Source: an uncultured Corynebacterium sp. (GTDB lineage Bacteria > Actinomycetota > Actinomycetes > Mycobacteriales > Mycobacteriaceae). Taken from it: a stretch of DNA of 9,826 nucleotides. Within the stretch, counting starts at the first letter, position 1; the number at the start of each line of letters is the position of its first letter. The stretch spans positions 1-9,826 of the forward strand of contig CAJZGD010000090.1 of NCBI GenBank assembly GCA_915275065.1, written 5' to 3'. Of the stretch, positions 7,578-9,826 are shown in pieces. The position numbers and the translations under genes are program-made. The notes below the pieces were generated by a model. The model saw only the letters and a list, made by a program, of their open reading frames with translations, was not told the DNA's origin and searched no databases.

Positions 7578-8585
7578 TTACCTTCGGCTCATCCGCTCCT
7601 CACGCAATTGCCACCAAGGAGGCGCTACGCTCAGGTTGACCAGCCGGTGTTGGTGAGGAAGCTGGTCATAGTGGATGTGGGTGGTGAGATTGTTGATGTG
7701 ATTGATAAGCGCCGGCCCAATTTGGGACGGCGCGACCCGAAGGAAATAATATCCGTGCTTGGCAATACTTTGTTCGCGCGCAATTTGTTTTGCATATGTT
7801 TCCGCGCGTTGTTCGGGTGTGCCGTGGTATTTGATGGCGCCATCAATTTCAATTATGAGCCAGTTGTTGACGAGTAGATCCGCTCGATAGTGCGTCGTAA
7901 AGCTTGGGTTTTTGCTGGGAATGCTAAAAATCGCCTGTGCGTTCACGGTCAGCTTGGGTAGTGCGCGCGTGATGGCGTACCGCGCGTAAGTTTCCTGTAC
8001 CGAATCAATCCCGTAGAGCGCCTGGGTGAGCACTTTGCAGGCTTTGCGCGTGCCCCAACGCCCGCGGTGACGGTCCAGGTGCGCCCAAAACTTTTCTTTG
8101 CGACGCCCGAATCGGCGGATCGCGGCCTCCAGGAAAGCCAACCCCTCCACCTCGCCATTCATGGCACAGATGTCTGCAAACGTACGTTCGATCGTAGTGA
8201 CTCTGGTGCCATTAATTTCGGTGATATCTTCTTCCGGCAAGTCCGCGTACCGATAGTGAACAATGGTCGGCCATTGAGATCTAGAAGGGGGTTTCCGCTG
8301 GTCCTGCGGGGTGACGTCCACCAGGGAGCGGTGCGACTCATTAAGGATAGGGATCTGGTGGATCACCGCAGCCGCCATCCCACTGATGACCCCTTTCCGT
8401 AGGGATCGACCTACCGCTTCGACATTTGTTTCGAACCTCCGATAGGCTGGCGCCCGCCGGTAGGCTTGTCGATCAACCCACCAGAATCCGGCCAGCCGTA
8501 TGTGGGTGTTGGTGAATTCGGGGGTGAGTTTTGCGGGCCGGCGCACTAGTTCTAGGGTCCCGGACCCGCCTGGTGATGGCATCAT
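7578..8585 (-). CDS. AbiEi-like / DUF559 endonuclease-domain protein
   Basis: A 335-residue protein of the actinobacterial group that combines an N-terminal region like AbiEi antitoxin-type proteins with a C-terminal DUF559 (Vsr-like, PD-(D/E)XK) nuclease domain. Residues about 58-155 fit the first part: a start like GVISGMAAAVIHQIPI, then a strand pair around TIVHYRYADLPEEDIT, then RVTTIERTFADIC. Residues about 192-300 fit the second: DSVQET, ADLL with Asp236, IIEIDG with Glu246 and Asp248, and a GYYFLRV strand. Asp236/Glu246 would be the metal-binding pair. The ATG is at 8585 with AGGAG 11 nt upstream; a second ATG follows at once. No partner gene adjoins it. It lies antisense between fadD32 and pks13, with palindromic repeats on both sides, and looks acquired. 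Biological role unknown. Confidence 0.75.
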   Translation of the reverse strand: MMPSPGGSGTLELVRRPAKLTPEFTNTHIRLAGFWWVDRQAYRRAPAYRRFETNVEAVGRSLRKGVISGMAAAVIHQIPILNESHRSLVDVTPQDQRKPPSRSQWPTIVHYRYADLPEEDITEINGTRVTTIERTFADICAMNGEVEGLAFLEAAIRRFGRRKEKFWAHLDRHRGRWGTRKACKVLTQALYGIDSVQETYARYAITRALPKLTVNAQAIFSIPSKNPSFTTHYRADLLVNNWLIIEIDGAIKYHGTPEQRAETYAKQIAREQSIAKHGYYFLRVAPSQIGPALINHINNLTTHIHYDQLPHQHRLVNLSVAPPWWQLREERMSRR

Positions 8586-8753
8586 TTCTACTATTTCTCC
8601 TGGTGAGAGGCGCTTTCTCTTTCAGCTTTACTCCTGTATTGCGCATGCTGCAATGTGATGTTCGCCATTTACCCCCGATCGTTTTCCGGTGGGTTGTCTG
8701 ACCATTTTTATGGCCTTTGTTAGCTGCCGTATTTCCACCGGGTGCTACTTGTA

Positions 8754-8784
8754 GTGGGGGTGCTTGCCCTGGTGGGGGTGCTTG
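8754..8784. repeat. Direct repeat of GTGGGGGTGCTTG
   Basis: Two identical 13-bp copies, 18 bp apart start to start (8754-8766 and 8772-8784), in G-rich non-coding DNA. Probably local duplication. Confidence 0.75.
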
Positions 8785-8873
8785 TGGTTCCGGGGTGGGT
8801 AATGGGGGAGGCAGGCCAGGGGTGAGTTGGGTGCAGCGCATGGTGTGCGGTGTGGCTGTCTGTGCACGCCGCG

Positions 8874-8938
8874 TTAGCTGGGGTTCCCGCCAAAATGGTC
8901 CAAGACAGGGCTGATTCAGGCGGTTTCCCAGCTAACGC
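8874..8938. repeat. 65-bp palindromic element, copy 2
   Basis: Begins TTAGCTGGGG and ends TTTCCCAGCTAACGC. Its arms are the longest of the three copies: GCCGCGTTAGCTGGG (8868-8882) is the exact reverse complement of 8927-8941, a perfect 15-bp inverted repeat. The interior keeps GGGCTGATT, also seen in variant form in copies 1 and 3. It lies about 290 bp upstream of the nuclease-like gene's start. Confidence 0.85.
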
Positions 8939-9046
8939 GGCGGCGGCTGCCGCTGTGGTTGCTGCAACTGGTGGGTCCGGGCCCGGTGGGACTGGCGGGG
9001 TGAACATGTGGGAGCCGCGCCAGGGGAGCGAGCGATGCGAGCGGCG

Positions 9047-9076
9047 GTCGTGGTCGTGGGCGTGGTTGTGGCTGTG
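9047..9076. repeat. Degenerate hexamer array (GTCGTG-like)
   Basis: Five hexamers in register: GTCGTG, GTCGTG, GGCGTG, GTTGTG, GCTGTG, followed by GTGG. The array lies 24 bp before palindrome copy 3 and gives a spurious Val-rich reading. Confidence 0.7.
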
Positions 9077-9100
9077 GTGGAATGGTGTGCTGCTGGAGGT

Positions 9101-9165
9101 TTAGCTTGGTTTCCCTGGATTTGGGGTGGTTTTGGGCTGGTTTTAGGGAGAAACCCAGCTAACGC
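9101..9165. repeat. 65-bp palindromic element, copy 3
   Basis: Begins TTAGCTTGGTTTCCC and ends GGGAGAAACCCAGCTAACGC. The left arm has one change (TTGG for TGGG) relative to copies 1 and 2; the right arm is intact. Inside, GGTGGTTTTGGG and GCTGGTTTTAGGG form a direct repeat, as in copy 1. Confidence 0.8.
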
Positions 9166-9375
9166 AACGAGCAGGGGGCGGCGGGTGCGGCGGGTGAGGG
9201 GGAAGGTGAGAGCGGGGCTTCCGGCGTCTGGGGCGGAGGTTCCGGCGGAGCCACCCCTGGCAGGCTCTCCGACGCCGCCGGCGGTGAAGGCCGCGGAGGG
9301 AGGGGGCCTAGGGGTTGGGAATTTACCCCCTTGAGGTCACCCCCTTGGGGCGTCGAAAAGCTAGGATCAGTAAAC

Positions 9376-9420
9376 ATGCAGCCTCTCAACATTTTGATTG
9401 TAGCCCCAGGTAAGCGCTAA
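9376..9420 (+). CDS. Possible 14-codon leader ORF or gene remnant upstream of pks13
   Basis: ATG at 9376 reads MQPLNILIVAPGKR, then TAA. AGGA lies 8-9 nt upstream, within TAGGAT (9362-9367), which could instead be a -10 box. The peptide looks like the first beta-strand of a nucleotide- or sugar-binding enzyme, so it may be the remnant of a gene start. It may also be chance. No attenuator structure with a T tract was seen after it. Confidence 0.2.
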   Translation: MQPLNILIVAPGKR

Positions 9421-9471
9421 TGTTGCTCAGTGTTACGTTTACATGGAGTGAACGAGAGTCGATAGGTGAGT

Positions 9472-9506
9472 TTGAAACATCTAGTATGTTTCACTCGATA
9501 TAAAAT
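9472..9506 (+). promoter_or_regulatory. Candidate pks13 promoter region
   Basis: TTGAAA (9472-9477) and the AT-rich TATAAAAT (9499-9506) lie 54-88 bp before the TTG start, in a sharply AT-rich block after 800 bp of GC-rich DNA. The spacer between these hexamers is 21-23 bp, longer than ideal, so the -35 may be another sequence inside the palindrome. A promoter is expected here because fadD32 transcription ends far upstream. Confidence 0.45.
9473..9493 (+). promoter_or_regulatory. Perfect palindrome upstream of pks13 (operator candidate)
   Basis: TGAAACAT-N5-ATGTTTCA: perfect 8-bp arms around CTAGT, overlapping the likely -35 region, 66 bp before the start codon. It does not match the DtxR, GlxR, McbR or LexA consensus sites as I know them. 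It also differs from the inverted repeat at fadD32, so the two genes may answer to different regulators. Confidence 0.55.
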
Positions 9507-9559
9507 TATACGAATTGTGATTTTTGGGATTAGCTTTCAAGCGCGAGTGAAGGATTACG

Positions 9560-9826
9560 TTGACTGATCGAAATACGACACAGGAGCAGCCAGTCGGCGC
9601 CATGACCGTAGAACAATTACGCGAATGGCTTCGGCAATGGGTTATAAAAACCACCGGTTTGCCCGCCGAAGAGATTACCGATGACAAGCCAATGCAATCC
9701 TTTGGGCTATCCTCACGCGACGTGGTGATCCTCTCCGGGGAGTTAGAAAACCTGCTGGACAAGCAGCTTGATGCGACTATTGCCTACCAATATCCCACCA
9801 TTCAGGCGCTCGCCCAGCAGCTCCTT
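9560..9826 (+). CDS. pks13: Polyketide synthase Pks13 (mycolate condensase), N-terminal fragment
   Basis: The first 89 codons of the condensing enzyme that joins two fatty chains into a mycolate in the cytoplasm; the rest lies beyond the window. The start is a TTG at 9560 with GAAGGA 5 nt upstream. An in-frame TGA at 9548-9550 rules out a longer reading. An ATG at 9602 is possible but has no comparable ribosome site. The peptide is the N-terminal acyl carrier domain: LREWLRQWV, then FGLSSRDVV, where Ser52 is the expected phosphopantetheine site (Ser55 in M. tuberculosis Pks13), then a YQYPTIQALAQQL helix. This domain accepts the chain from FadD32. The order fadD32-pks13 is kept despite the 2.5-kb spacer. 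Confidence 0.93.
   Translation, partial: MTDRNTTQEQPVGAMTVEQLREWLRQWVIKTTGLPAEEITDDKPMQSFGLSSRDVVILSGELENLLDKQLDATIAYQYPTIQALAQQLL

Larger units (their letters stand above)
8586..9375. other. Long GC-rich non-coding region with repeats
   Basis: No supported gene. It starts with AT-richer DNA (8586-8720) that should hold the promoter of the minus-strand nuclease-like gene. It then turns into strongly G-rich, low-complexity DNA: a direct repeat of GTGGGGGTGCTTG (8754-8766 and 8772-8784), two 65-bp palindrome copies, a hexamer array (9047-9076), a 9-bp tandem duplication GCGGCGGGT (9178-9195) and a 14-bp-spaced repeat of ACCCCCTTG (9325-9333 and 9339-9347). Frames crossing it encode Gly/Ala/Pro/Val-rich sequence that tracks the repeats. 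Confidence 0.65.

Noticed and set aside
8719..8729. GTTAGCTGCCG as a fourth palindrome copy
   Set aside because: No matching AGCTAAC arm is found 65 bp away on either side; at most a decayed end.
8473..8841. 122-codon minus-strand frame upstream of the nuclease-like gene
   Set aside because: Pro-rich start from G-tracts, overlaps the real gene in another frame, no ribosome site or domain.
9008..9334. 108-codon plus-strand frame with a Val-rich, membrane-like stretch
   Set aside because: The Val stretch is the translation of the GTCGTG hexamer array and the next part is palindrome copy 3. All three palindromes read ...PANA in an open frame, but the rest of the 22 residues is not conserved, so coding is unlikely.
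7067..9559. CRISPR array in the repeat-rich region
   Set aside because: The repeats are long palindromes at irregular distances (about 1.6 kb and 0.23 kb), not regularly spaced short repeats, and no cas gene is present.

Overview
The window looks like chromosomal DNA of a Corynebacterium, or a close mycolic-acid-bearing actinobacterium. It is GC-rich. Its backbone is the corynebacterial envelope cluster: two mycolyltransferases, a small lipoprotein, a cutinase-like lipase, the fatty-acyl-AMP ligase FadD32, and the start of the mycolate condensase Pks13. The assignment rests on recognised protein families and remembered gene order; no search was run.

Layout. Bases 3-944 hold the 3' part of a short, single-domain mycolyltransferase, closed by a strong hairpin terminator (968-1016). 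A promoter candidate near 1122 precedes a three-gene operon. It holds a 657-residue Cop1/PS1-type mycolyltransferase with C-terminal LGFP repeats (1191-3164), a DUF732-like lipoprotein (3164-3703, overlapping by one base) and an Rv3802c-like cutinase/lipase (3723-4637). A small P-loop kinase-like gene (4627-5076, minus strand) converges on the lipase and overlaps its end by 11 bp. fadD32 (5213-7066) diverges from it, with a perfect 8-bp inverted repeat in its leader, and ends at a terminator (7137-7166). The window ends inside the N-terminal acyl carrier domain of pks13, which starts at a TTG (9560). A palindromic operator candidate lies upstream of pks13 (9473-9493).

How the genes work together. 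FadD32 activates the meromycolyl chain as an acyl-AMP and loads it onto Pks13, which condenses it with a carboxylated second chain. Finished mycolates are moved outside the membrane, where mycolyltransferases place them on trehalose and arabinogalactan. The lipase and lipoprotein are predicted to act in the same envelope compartment.

The unusual part is 7067-9559. In the relatives I know, fadD32 and pks13 are close neighbours. Here about 2.5 kb separates them: a terminator, GC-rich DNA of low complexity, and a minus-strand gene with an AbiEi-like N-terminus and a DUF559/Vsr-like nuclease C-terminus (7578-8585). There are also three copies of a palindromic element whose core is exactly 65 bp in each copy (7281-7345, 8874-8938, 9101-9165). 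Two of the copies lie beyond one end of the nuclease gene and one beyond the other. The arrangement suggests a mobile or accessory insertion that gave pks13 its own promoter region. The repeat family is the best candidate for something undescribed in this window.
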